This document shows positions 1-10,500 of a stretch of DNA of 64,000 nt, in pieces. The first letter of the stretch is position 1. Each line of letters starts with the position of its first letter. Position numbers and translations under genes: made by a program. This DNA comes from Strigamia acuminata. Taxonomy: Eukaryota > Arthropoda > Chilopoda > Geophilomorpha > Linotaeniidae. The stretch spans positions 1,164,501-1,228,500 of the forward strand of contig OX442318.1 in assembly GCA_949358305.1 (NCBI GenBank), read 5' to 3'. The notes beneath the pieces were generated by a model that did not search any database, was not told the origin of the DNA, and was given only the letters and a program-made list of their open reading frames with translations.

Positions 1-1
1 T

Positions 2-3000
2 GAAGAAACGGAATTAGTCACCAACAAAACTGGAATTCTCGATTTGTCCGACTTCGACGGAGATAAAAAGACCAAAGTCATCGTTCATGGGTTTCTTCAC
101 AGCGTCAACGAAAAATGGGTGGACAAAATGAAAAGAGAAATTTTGCTCAAAGTTTGCTGGCTAAAAATCAATTTTCCTTTCAAAATAATCAATGAAATTT
201 ACCTCCACGTATAGGAAGACTGCAACGTGATTTTTGTCGAATGGGGCGACGGCGCGGGAATCCCGTACATGCAAGCGTGTGCAAACGCACGAGTTACCGG
301 CGACCAGTTGGCGCACTTGCTGCAATTCCTGAGACGAGAAGCAAATCTCAATTTCAAACAGGTTCACATCATTGGACAGGGACTCGGAGCCCACGTGGCT
401 GGTTATGCGGGAAAGCGTGGCAAAGTGGGCAGAATAACCGGTATTTATCAATCCAGTGATATGATTGGCCCCAAAAAATGACGTCATTACAATTACCTCT
501 GCCCCACAGTATAGAGAAGAGACAGTAGGGCAATGTTGGGCGGTTCCTTTGATGTTGGTGGCATGGAGTTGACGTCACGAAACGTCACAAAATATGAAGA
601 AATAGTGTTGCGCCTCTAGTGGTGGTACTGTACAGTAAATTTGAACACCATCGAATTTCTTTTTGAAAATTTCGTTTTTTTTCATAGTTATAAATATCAA
701 TCAAAAAGCACACTGATTTCTTAATTTAAAAATGAAAACCGATGAAAATAGTTAAAGTTTTAAAATTTTAAAAATTTTAAAAATTATAACTTTGGATTTC
801 TTATTGCATTATTATTGCAATAAATTGCCCCACAACCGTTCAGTTTCATTATACTCTGTAAGTTGCAAATAATGTTTTTATTTTGTTTTTTGGAAACACG
901 AAATAAAAATACTACATGTGCAGTTGTGCACAATACAAAACTCGAAGTTGATACTAGATAGCCGCCAGGTGGCGTTAGACGCATGCGCAGATGCAACTAC
1001 AGGCCAGGGATTAACACACATTGCCCTACTGTCTCTTCTCTATACTGTGCTCTGCCCCGATTAGCTAACCAAATGATGTCATCATAATAGTCTTTGTTCT
1101 TATTGGCTTGACAAATGACGTAATCACAATTGTCTTCGTTCCTATTGGCTTGACAAATGACGTCATCACAATTGTCTTCGTTCCTATTGGCTTGACAAAT
1201 GACGTCATCACAAATGTCTCTTTCCTGATTGGACAAAAAAATTACTTCATCAAATAAATTAATAAATTAATAGACTTAAATATTTCAGCTTTGGATCCGG
1301 TTGATCCGTACTTCTCCGGCTCCGACCCCACAGTACGATTGCATAAATCGGATGCCGACTTCGTAGATGTTATCCATACCGATGGAAGTTCTCTACTGGC
1401 ACTTGGTATTGGTATGAACAAACCCATTGGACATGTCGATTTCTATCCCAACAAAGGTCGCGATCAACCCGGATGTGGCGATTTAGTAGATCGTATTACG
1501 GGCAGCTTCTGGGACATGATGCGCCTTAATTTGATCGGTAATCAAGCTTTAGCTTGCTAGTCTGAATCAGGCTACAAGCTCTCAACATTGCTTTTAGTTA
1601 CATTTAATTCTTCCGATCATAAACTATACACTCCAAACCGGTACAACGTTGACCTAACTCCTATTGGTTGAACCGTCTCACTAGTGTAGTGGCACAAAAA
1701 AGTAGCTCATAACACCAGAATTTTAATCTAACTACGCAAAGCAACCAATTAAAAACTAAACCTTTGTTTGATTGATAAAAAGAAGGAAAAGCTTATTTAG
1801 CAAATAAACATTTTATCAAATAAATAAAATCCATCATTCTAATCACTTTTTACACTGAAATTCATTAAAAATAAACAGAACTGCTTTTCCGCGTAGTAGA
1901 GCACAGCCCACAGTTAGGTGTAATCCGACTCAACCAATAGGAGTTAGGACAACGTTGTATCGGTTTGGAGCACAGAACACCATTTTGAATCTTTTAATTT
2001 TTTTGATAGGTGCCAGAGAAGCATTGGCCTGCAGTCATCGGCGTGCCATCGACTTATTCACGGAATCCATCAACACTAAATGTTCTTATGTCGCCTTTCC
2101 TTGCAAGGATGTGGATGAGTTTACTAGCGGTAAATGCCGGTTTTGCCATCACGGAAAATGTTCCCGGATCGGATATCACAGCGACCAATTCGACGGAAGA
2201 GGAAACATGTACTTGTTGACCAATGGCGGAGCTCCATTCTGTCGTCGGTGCTTTTCGTTTATGTTATCGAAAATTGATTTCATCCATTCTAATTTTCTTA
2301 TTTTCTAGATTTTACCTTTGTCACAAATATCACAACATCGCCAAACCAGAAAGCAACGACCGGTGAAATTTACGCACAAGTGCTGGGAAGAGCCGGAAGA
2401 AGCGATTTCGCTCGCATAAACAAGTGAATGCTTAATTTGAGCTAATCCAAAGAGCTCTGGCTACATCAAAATTGTATTCAATGCTCGTCGGTGAATCTTG
2501 GGTGCATTAATGCACATCCAATCGTCGTGGCGCGCCGTGCGGTTGCACCGCTTGATCCTATCTTGAGACAGTTCTGCGTAATAGTTTACAAATGCGCAAT
2601 CAAAAAATAGTTCTACAATGCTTGGGCATATCGCAAGCTCAAGAATGTGTAAAGCTAAGTTCACATGTGCGCGTTGACGCGCGCGTTTCGCGCGTTCGAC
2701 GCGAGTGGCGCGCGCGTCACATGTGAATGCAAAACGTTGACCATACGTCGCCGCGCGCGTCGCCGCGCTGCAAGTGGACAAATTCCCCGAAATCGCGCGA
2801 ACGCCAAAAGTTGAAAATATTCAACTTTGACGCGCGCGACCACGCGTTGCCACCTTCGTTTTCCAGTGAAATCACTGATTTTTACATTGAAAACAATACA
2901 AAACAATACAAAACAATACAAAACAATACACGAAAAACAATACAAGAAAAAAAGAGTTCATAAACAAATATAATCGTTTCGACGGTGCGCGCGGAAATTA

Positions 3001-5112
3001 CATGCCGCTCAATGCTCGCCTTCTGCGGCCCGGGAGATTGCAATTTCCCGTCGAGCAAGCAAAACACAAAAACCCACCAAATTTTTAACTTTTCCCACTT
3101 TAAAAAACAATTAAATATTCTTAAAATTAATAATCAACAAAAAAATCCAAAAAAAAATCACTTTTTAAGCAACTTAACAATTTTCGTTTTTGTGCTGCAT
3201 GGGAATCAAAAAATTGGTTGACGCGCGTGGTTGACACGCGCTGCAAAGCCTCGCGATTCCTAGGCGCGTCTACAGCTATACGCGTCGGCCTTGACGCGCG
3301 CGTCTAGACGCGCACATGTGAACTTAGCTTAACTAATTCGCTGATCATTTCGTCGACGCATTTTAAAGCTAAGTTGACACTTGTGTTCACACTAGACGCA
3401 ATCCAAGAAAACTGACGCAACACAAGCTGCTTGCGTCAAAAAATTCATGACGTTGACGACGCTAATTCCTGCTTCAACTACAAGTTGAAGTAAGCGACAC
3501 AACGCAACGAAAGATCTTGCGGCCAACCAATCACCATCGACTCCAACGCTCGTCGATATCACGTCTTGTCGGCAAGACTTTGCCACATGGAAACAGGTCG
3601 CCATTTTCGGATTCTGGAACTAGTTCTAGAACTAGATCCAATTCCAGGTTTCATTGAAACCATCTGATTGGCCACATGCAACATTAATTGTTTCAGCTCT
3701 GTTCACACGTGTCCTACAGTGTGAACAGACCCTGCGTTGCGTTTGACTAATTTTTCCTTGCGTTGCGTCGCGTCGCCCCTATCGTCTTCTCTCGAATATA
3801 ACGTCATTACGTTATATTCAAGTTTTTTCAAAAATCGCTGTTTTCGAAAGTTTTAGCAATTTTTTGAATATAACGTCACTTCGAATATAACGTCACGAAG
3901 TTGTATTCGAATACAACAGCATGACGTTATATTCGAGTTATATTTGAGAAGCGTTGCGGGGTGCGCTTTTTACAGGCGCGATGCCAGGAAGCATTGAATT
4001 GAAAATGAATTGAACCGAATCGGACACGAATTGGACACGAATTGGACACGAATTGAAAACGTACTGGATATTTTGAACTTGAAATTTCAAATCAAATTTT
4101 TTTTTTCAAAATTACATTACCAATTACTGATTTTTCAGAAATTTTACAAAAAATTTCTGATTTTTCAGAAGTTTTACAACAAAATTATGATTTTTCAGAA
4201 GTTGTACTAAAAAACACAATACAACGTCATGACGTTATATTCGAGGGAAGACGGTAGTGTGAAAACAAGTGTGAACCTAGCTTTAAGGCTGAGTCCATTT
4301 CACGCTGAAAGTTTTTTTCCATTGTTTCCTTGACCTCCGCGAACCTAACCTTAACAGTTTTTTTATATACAAATCTCCCTCCGGAAAAAAATAGTCAGCG
4401 ATGAAATAAAGAGACCCCCATATAACTTGATCATGTGATCCTTCTCAACCAATACTTTCAAAATGGCTGTTAAACACTTATGAAATATTCATAGAATACA
4501 TTATTAACCACTTACAAATTCCAATTAATATGAACTATACAATAAATTTAGAAAAGTGGTTTGAACATGCTGCTATCTGTGTTTATCACACAGATAGCAG
4601 CATGTTCAAACCACTTTTCTATTTTTCATTTATATCCATGATGTAATGGCCGTGGACAGGTCAAAAGCCAATGGGAATTTGTAAGAAACAGTGCGCAGTT
4701 ATTTGTTGAACCTTATTAGCAGAGAAAAGTCACACGATCAGTTATTTGTATCCTTGGGTTTGAAAGATCATTTGATAATGAATAATTCTTCTGGTAGCGT
4801 GAGTTTGAAAATCCGGAGTCGAGCAACTTACACGACAACGTTGCAATCCGTGGTTGAAATCAGCGATGTGACCGGGATCCGCGTCAAATTTGTGGACAAA
4901 GCTTTTCTTTTCCATCAGGACCTCGTCATCGACAAATTGGTCGTATCGCGGCTCAACACAAAACTCCAAACTGAGTCGTAAGAAACCTGAACAATTGCAA
5001 AATAAAATCTCTCATCCTGTTTATTTCTCCAAGGGTCTATTTCTGCGCGAAAAATACCTTGGTGAAAAATGGCAAAACCGTCGAATTGAAACCGTCTTCG
5101 AACACTTGCTAA
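2..5112 (+). CDS. Pancreatic-lipase-family protein with PLAT domain, catalytic serine lost (partial, 5' end outside window)
   Basis: Seven exons by GT/AG and frame: 2-151, 215-440, 1289-1537, 2010-2243, 2309-2423, 4720-4977, 5034-5112 (TAA). Exons 1-4 give the alpha/beta-hydrolase core: VIVHGF (oxyanion-side strand), then VHIIGQGLGAHVAGYAG at the nucleophile elbow, RITALDPVDPYF carrying the triad Asp, DVIHTDG, GHVDFYPN, and ALACSHRRA carrying the triad His. Exons 5-7 form the PLAT/LH2 beta-sandwich and end in a Cys-containing tail (VYFCAKN...SNTC), as in pancreatic lipases. The nucleophile Ser of GxSxG is Gly, while Asp and His remain. Family members that lost this Ser (dipteran yolk proteins) are non-enzymatic, so a secreted lipid-binding or storage role is inferred. 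The signal peptide would lie before base 1. All seven exons join in frame, so the gene looks intact. An AATAAA follows the stop. Exon 6's acceptor is the least certain boundary. Confidence 0.85.
505..1049. mobile_element. 545-bp non-autonomous DNA transposon with perfect TIRs and 8-bp target duplication
   Basis: The ends are perfect inverted repeats of 32 bases starting CACAGTATAGAGAAG (505-536 and 1018-1049). They are flanked by the direct repeat CTCTGCCC at 497-504 and 1050-1057. There is no ORF of note. An 8-bp duplication fits hAT-, P- or Merlin-like transposases; the family is not recognised. The element sits in lipase intron 2 and splits one unit of the 42-bp tandem array. Confidence 0.85.
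1067..1233. repeat. 42-bp tandem array with CRE-like palindromes and CCAAT boxes
   Basis: About four units start near 1067, 1109, 1151 and 1193. Each contains a TGACGTCA-type palindrome (perfect at 1158-1165 and 1200-1207, degenerate in the other two) and an inverted CCAAT (ATTGG). A related unit piece at about 465-504 lies across the inserted transposon. The array is in lipase intron 2. A reverse-strand ORF across it is a by-product of the 42-base (14-codon) period. Confidence 0.8.
1631..1970. mobile_element. 340-bp MITE-like element in lipase intron 3
   Basis: Inverted repeats of 41 bases (1631-1671 and 1930-1970) start CTCCAAACCGGTAC and differ at only about two positions. The interior is AT-rich and non-coding. 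No clear target duplication was seen. Confidence 0.75.
2653..3329. mobile_element. 677-bp MITE with TAA target duplication, CpG-rich arms
   Basis: The termini AGCTAAGTTCACATGTGCGCG and its inverse are flanked by TAA on both sides (2650-2652, 3330-3332). A TAA (TWA) duplication is typical of PIF/Harbinger elements. The arms are full of GCGCGC/ACGCGC runs while the centre is AT-rich, an abrupt composition change. It lies in lipase intron 5. Confidence 0.8.
3367..4282. mobile_element. 916-bp MITE related to the preceding element
   Basis: The ends AGCTAAGTTGACACTTGTGTTCAC and an imperfect inverse at 4258-4282 resemble those of the element at 2653-3329. TTAA flanks both ends (3363-3366, 4283-4286). 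The interior has several inverted 'gaatataacgtca' motifs (3796-3925) and a short tandem run of 'ggacacgaatt' (4021-4050). Confidence 0.65.
4550..4620. repeat. Perfect 32-bp stem hairpin with 7-nt loop
   Basis: Arms 4550-4581 and 4589-4620 are exact reverse complements with loop TTTATCA. It lies in lipase intron 5, about 100 bases before exon 6. It could be a microRNA-type hairpin or a tiny foldback element; nothing decides between them here. Confidence 0.85.
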
Positions 5113-5132
5113 TTTGTACCTAACAAAAAAGA

Positions 5133-5138
5133 AATAAA
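5133..5138 (+). promoter_or_regulatory. Polyadenylation signal of the lipase-like gene
   Basis: AATAAA lies 21 bases after the inferred TAA stop (5110-5112), the usual distance for a short 3' UTR. It supports the choice of terminal exon. Confidence 0.6.
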
Positions 5139-5473
5139 ATGTATAAACAAAATTTACTCCGTGTTGGCATTTTGTGTGTAAATTATTTTACCAAGAGCAA
5201 ATTTCTTTTCTTTTTTCAAATTAGTCAAAAAATTATTTTTTAAAAATTGTTACAAACACGGAAAAATAAACATTCACACTCAAATTCACCAAAATCATCG
5301 ATTGACCATCAATTGTACTGGTTATGTAACCACATAAATCATTAATGTATTTTGCAGACCATACTGATTTTATCGAAGAGAACAAATAGAAATGGAGTGG
5401 CAACCACGCAGTGAGATCGTGTGATGTTTTTAATTTTTGTTCAGTTGATTTATTTTCATTGCATCCATCGCAG
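5139..5473. other. Intergenic, nothing recognised
   Basis: AT-rich sequence between the lipase poly(A) site and the first channel relic. No supported gene or repeat was seen. Confidence 0.5.
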
Positions 5474-5707
5474 AACTTCATTCTAACACAGAACGAATTT
5501 CTTCACCCGAAATATATTGTTTACATACACCCCCAGTTTGGGTGAAATAAAAATTGAAAATCCTCGTCAAACGGTAATGTTTCTATTAAAAAATCCACTA
5601 TGATACTTACATGTTTATTCTTTATTCTTTAGTTGATTCGAATAAACACTCCAAAAAACCCTTGTGCAGCAAAGTTACCTCATGTCAGTGTGTTTTCATT
5701 ATCCAGT
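5474..5707 (+). pseudogene. DEG/ENaC relic: domain-2 exons 4' and 5'
   Basis: After CAG, 5474-5573 encodes NFILTQNEFLHPKYIVYI, matching exon 4' of copy C (SFILPQNQIFHPKYIFYL). It is 100 rather than 96 bases long and meets a TGA, so it is frameshifted. After TTTAG, 5633-5707 begins LIRINTPKNPCAAK, matching exon 5' (LVRVNTPKSPCATN), but then lacks the later cysteines. This is a decayed fragment of a second-domain ectodomain just downstream of the lipase gene, with no exon 6' after it. Confidence 0.7.
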
Positions 5708-6560
5708 ATGTTAACGCATTATTTGTGATGATTCCATTGCTCCTTATTGGTTGGGTCCGGGTCCCGGCAAATCTGTCCGGACCACACAGCTGTCCGGACG
5801 GTGCTATGTCCGGGCTAAGCAGCTTTGTAAGTTATGAACATCATGGAGGCATCATAACACCCATCTCTGCTATTTTTATAATAACGCCATCTCGGGACAA
5901 AATTAACTATTTATTTGACTGAGGTTCATGACAGTCTCATATTGACTTTCACTTAAAAAAGATTTATACGTTTAGCAGAAAGCAAGAAGTCGAGATATCG
6001 ATTAGGTGTGGCCACGTGGTCTTATCATTTCAGCGACATTAACTAAACATAGTGCCAGTTTCCATGTAGCTGGATCTCAATGATTTTCTTACGCTTCTGC
6101 TAAAAACGAAAACTTAGAATTATGAAATGGAAAAAATTAATTTTGTTTCTGGCAGTTCTAACATATTAAAATGACCAAATTTTTGAAGAATAGTGAAAGA
6201 AATGGTTTTTAATCATTCACACTGCGAAGAAATCAATTGAAATTAAATGCATCATATTGCTGAAATTTTATTTCATTTCTGCTGAAATTTTATTTCATTT
6301 CTGATAAAAATTTTAATTCATTTCTGCTGAAATTTATTGCACTTGGTGCAGGCTGACATTTATAGTCAGTCATTAAATAACCTGACTCTGATTAGTGACA
6401 CAAAAATTAAATTTTATGGTTTCTTTGCCAGAAAGCGATAAATTAAAAGAAACTGATCGTAAATTACGTTTTTGGTAACACCCACCACTAGGTACGTTCA
6501 CAATTTATATTCATTCAGTTTCTTGTGTTTCTGTAAACAACAAACACGAAAAAGAAAAAT
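5708..6560. other. Non-coding 5' flank of channel copy A
   Basis: Holds a GTCCGG-rich patch (5755-5815) and a short tandem repeat, about 23 bases with 'ttttatttcatttctgctgaaa', at about 6260-6340. No gene was seen. Sequence just before 6561 ('cttgtgtttctgtaaacaac') may be 5' UTR of copy A. Confidence 0.4.
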
Positions 6561-7274
6561 ATGCCTTGGATCCAACCACATCGTCTAATTCAGCGACTAA
6601 GAAGAAATAGACTGCAACACATTGTTGGCACTGTCATGGCTGAGCAATCGGAGGTACCAGCATTCGTGAAATCACTGAAAAACATTTCAAAAAAGAAGAA
6701 GAGAACTCGTTATCTTTCTTTCACATTACTCGTTGTCAATTTGACAGTTTGTGTTTACCAAATCGCAGATCGGATATCACATTACGTGGATGAACCGACA
6801 ACAGTCAATGCGCACTTCATTGAAACAACGCATGGTATTTTCCCATACGTTTATATTTTCCCAGAATCAACACAGGAACTTATTGATTATGCTGCAAAAG
6901 TGTTTGCAAAGGAAGTCAAGCTTGTACCATGTACGAATTATCTCTACCCTAAGTTGAAAAATATTGGAAAATCTAAATTAATTGACATTTTAAAATATCA
7001 AAGTGTACCTAGCTACATAACTGATGCACACTTTGCAATGGTAAAGCTCCATTCCTCCTTCTATCTTTTTACAAATACATGAGCAATTCTTTTCAGGGAA
7101 AATCACGCATTAATCTGACAATTCAAAATTACGACAACATTATGCAACCTACTGCTCAAGTTTCAAGTTGTAAGTAAAAACAAAAAAATACCACATGTAT
7201 ATTCATTATTTCTGAATTCAATTTTGTTCAGCATTGCGGCTCCCATATGGAAATTTTAATTTCAAGATGGTGAT

Positions 7275-7406
7275 TGTGATATTGTGTGAAATGACTGACA
7301 TGCGCTCCATTCCAATGCTCGCTAGCAAGTGCTCTTTAATTCTCTAAACGGCCTTGTCATCGGCCTTGATCACTAACGCCATCTAGTGGCCTATTACAAC
7401 ACTACA
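7275..7406 (-). repeat. 3' LTR of the Ty3/gypsy element
   Basis: 132 bp, identical by eye to 11932-12063. It contains the 'cgccatctagtgg' motif. It is the 3' LTR because the coding strand is minus. Confidence 0.93.
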
Positions 7407-7419
7407 TCCCTCCCCCCAA
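7407..7419 (-). promoter_or_regulatory. Polypurine tract
   Basis: The minus-strand sequence TTGGGGGGAGGGA directly abuts the 3' LTR, as expected for the plus-strand primer of reverse transcription. Confidence 0.85.
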
Positions 7420-7541
7420 TACAACTGTAATAAATTAGAATAAAAGAATGTACAATATTAATTTACAATTCGAGCACAAAACATTATCACATCAAATATT
7501 AAATTTCACAATAAAGTCACTATTTTCACCAAATTGTTCCT

Positions 7542-10500
7542 TCACCATTTCTTCTTATTTCTTCCCCGTTTCACCTTCGTTGGCACAAAGTCCCCGTACC
7601 GGGCAGGTGGCTTGCCCTGCGTCGTCCTCGACGATCGCCTCAGATTCATCGGTAATTCAACGTGTTGTGGTGGTTCATCCTGGAGCACCGGCTCGACGTG
7701 GGACATCCGCTCTCTTTGTAGACCCAGCTCCTCCTCCGGGATCGCCAACATTTCCATTTGGCGCGCTGGAATCGGCTCCACCTGAGGTGCCAGCTCCCTC
7801 CTCATCTCCTCCTGCGTCTCCCCTCTCTCTTCCTCTACGCACTCCTCTCTCCGCTCCTCCTCAAATTCTCGATCCTCTTTCTCCCTCTCTTCGCCCTGCA
7901 ACTTTTTGAAGAACGAGGAGTTCCGTACGATGTTCTGTGAGCCTCTGCACGCTCTAATCTGGGAGCCCACAATCGAAACTATCTTAAATGGTACTGGGTC
8001 ATACGGGGAGATTAGTTTATTCGTTTTCCTTCTCTTAACCAAAACCAAATCTCCCACTGTCAATCCATGCTCCTTAACTTGTCTCTTTTCGTCCGCCAGT
8101 CTTTTCATTTCCGTCTTTCTCTCTTCGTCCCTTTTTCTCACTAACTTATCCTCCTGTAATGCGAAAATTTGTGGCAACCTCGTCTTAATCGGTCGGCTAA
8201 ATAACAATTCTGCCGGCGGAACACCCGTTGTTGTGTGCGGCGTTGCTCTATAATTGAGTAAGAATTCACAAATTTCTTCGTGCCATTTCTTACCCTCCGT
8301 CACAGCCGCCAGGATCGCCTTATTTAAAGTCCTCATGAAGCGTTCGGCTTCGCCGTTGGCCTCTGGCCATAGCGGCGTCACCCGCTGATGCCGTATGCCC
8401 ATGTCTTTCACGAACTCGGCGAATTCGCCTGATGCAAATGGCGGCCCGTTATCCGATTTAATAACTTCTGGGATGCCCAGTTCAGAAAATCGCTTCTTCA
8501 TCAAATTAATCACTCCCCGGGCTCCCGTTGACGCGACTCCATCGACGAATGGGAATCGAGAATATTCGTCGATTAATACGCATAAGATCTTCCCATCTGG
8601 GAATGGGCCCAGGAAATCTACGGCGAGTCGCTGCCACGGCCTATCTGGAAGCTCCGTCATAACCAATGGCGTCCTCGTTCGTATCGGCACGCAAGCCTGG
8701 CACGGCAGGCATCCCGCCACCGCTCGCTCGACTCGCGCATCTAACCCGGGAAACCATATTTTTTGTCGTAACAGCACCTTCGTTTTCACGATTCCCTGGT
8801 GCCCCCGGTGCGCCAGGGTTATCACTGCATCTCTTAGTTGTTCCGGGATGACGATCCGGTCTCCCCGCAAAACGATTCCGTCCACCGAACTCGTTAATTC
8901 GTCCTGCAAAAGTCTAAACGGTTTTAAACCCTCCTGTTTCCATAACCTGTCCCGTTCGCCTCCCGTGCACTGTAACGTCGTCCTTAACAACTGCAATTCC
9001 TTGTCCTCCGCCGTTGCCTTCGCGATCTGTTCCCGCGTCAATGAACTCGGCATGCGCGTTCTCACAACGAAATTGACGTAACGCTCGACCGCTCGTGACA
9101 TTGTTACACCGCATCCCTTCTCCGCTCCCGAATGCCGCGACATATAGTCGCTTGGATTCGAAGCCCCTTTTGTGTATTTAACTTCAAACACGTATTGTTG
9201 TATGCGCAAGCAGAGGCGTTCTATTCTCGCGGACGGTCGCGACTTCCGATTCCCGAAAATGCTAATGAGAGGCTTATGATCTGTAAAAAGCACAAAAGTT
9301 ATTCCGTATAAATATAAATAAAAATGTTCGATGGCCCACACGGCCGCTAAAGTCTCTCGTTCGATTTGAGAATATCTTTTCTCCACTTCTGTTAGTGTGC
9401 GACTTGCGTAGGCCACGACCCGCGGTTCCGTATCTGCCCCCTTAATCTGGGCTAAAATCGCTCCCAGCCCATTCGGGCCCGCATCGACCGTCAGATGGAT
9501 CCTGGCCGTTGGGTCGTAGTATGCCAATACACTCTTATTTCCTAATTGTCCTTTAATTTCCGCCCACGCCGTCTGTTGATCTTTTCCCCAAACGAACGCT
9601 GCGTTGGCCTTCTTTGCCACGTCTCGCAATGGCTTCAACATATCCGCCATGTTTCTGACGAATCGCGCACAATAGATGACCATTCCTAACAGGCTTTTCA
9701 CCTCAGCAACTGACTTCGGGGGTTCCATTCTTTCTACCGCCTCCACCTTACGCGGGTCTATAGAAATGCCACTGGCCGAAAACACGTGGCCGAAGAAAAC
9801 AATTCTGCCGCGGCGCAGCTCACACTTTTCCTCGTTCAGCGTCAGGCCTTTATCCTCCAATCGTCTCAACACCGCGTGCATCGCTGCGTCATGTGCCTCG
9901 CCCGTTTTTCCTACAACGAAAATGTCATCGACAATGTTTATGCAATTAGGCAAACCTTCGATCACTTGTCGGATCGTGTCCTGGAACAGTTCCGACGCTG
10001 AATTGATGCCAAACAGCAGCCGTTTGAAACGAAATAATCCTACGTGAGTCGCAAACACTGTGTATTTGCGCGACTCCCCGTCAAGTTCCACTTGATTAAA
10101 ACCGTGGTTCAGGTCCAATTTTGAAAACAAGACGGCTCCTTCCGCTACCGCAATCACATCTTCTAATCGTGGTGACGTATGTCTCACCCGTTTGATAGCT
10201 CTATTGACCTCTCGCGCATCCACACACAGGCGAATGGCGTCGGGATCGGGGTCCCTTGGCTTATCCACACAATGGATCGGCGATACCCATGGCGTCGGGC
10301 CCATCCCCTCATCAATTCGCTCAATGACGTCCATTTGTAACAACCTGTCCAGCTCCTTCTCCACCTTTTTTCTTAAATGGAACGGGATAGGACGGTATCT
10401 CTGGGCTACCGGCGCCACATCTTCATCCACGTGCAGGTGTATCTGGTAGTCCTTCAGCTTACCTACGCCCCGAAAGAGCTTCAGATATTGCTTCTTAATC

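Noticed and set aside
161-578. Minus-strand ORFs over the first lipase exons
   Set aside because: The + strand frame encodes a clear lipase core with matching splice sites.
997-1236. Minus-strand ORF with a 14-residue repeat
   Set aside because: Translation of the 42-bp tandem array inside a lipase intron; the period alone keeps it open.
2661-2945. Arginine-rich minus-strand ORF
   Set aside because: Arises from GCGC-rich arms of a MITE; no start context or homology.
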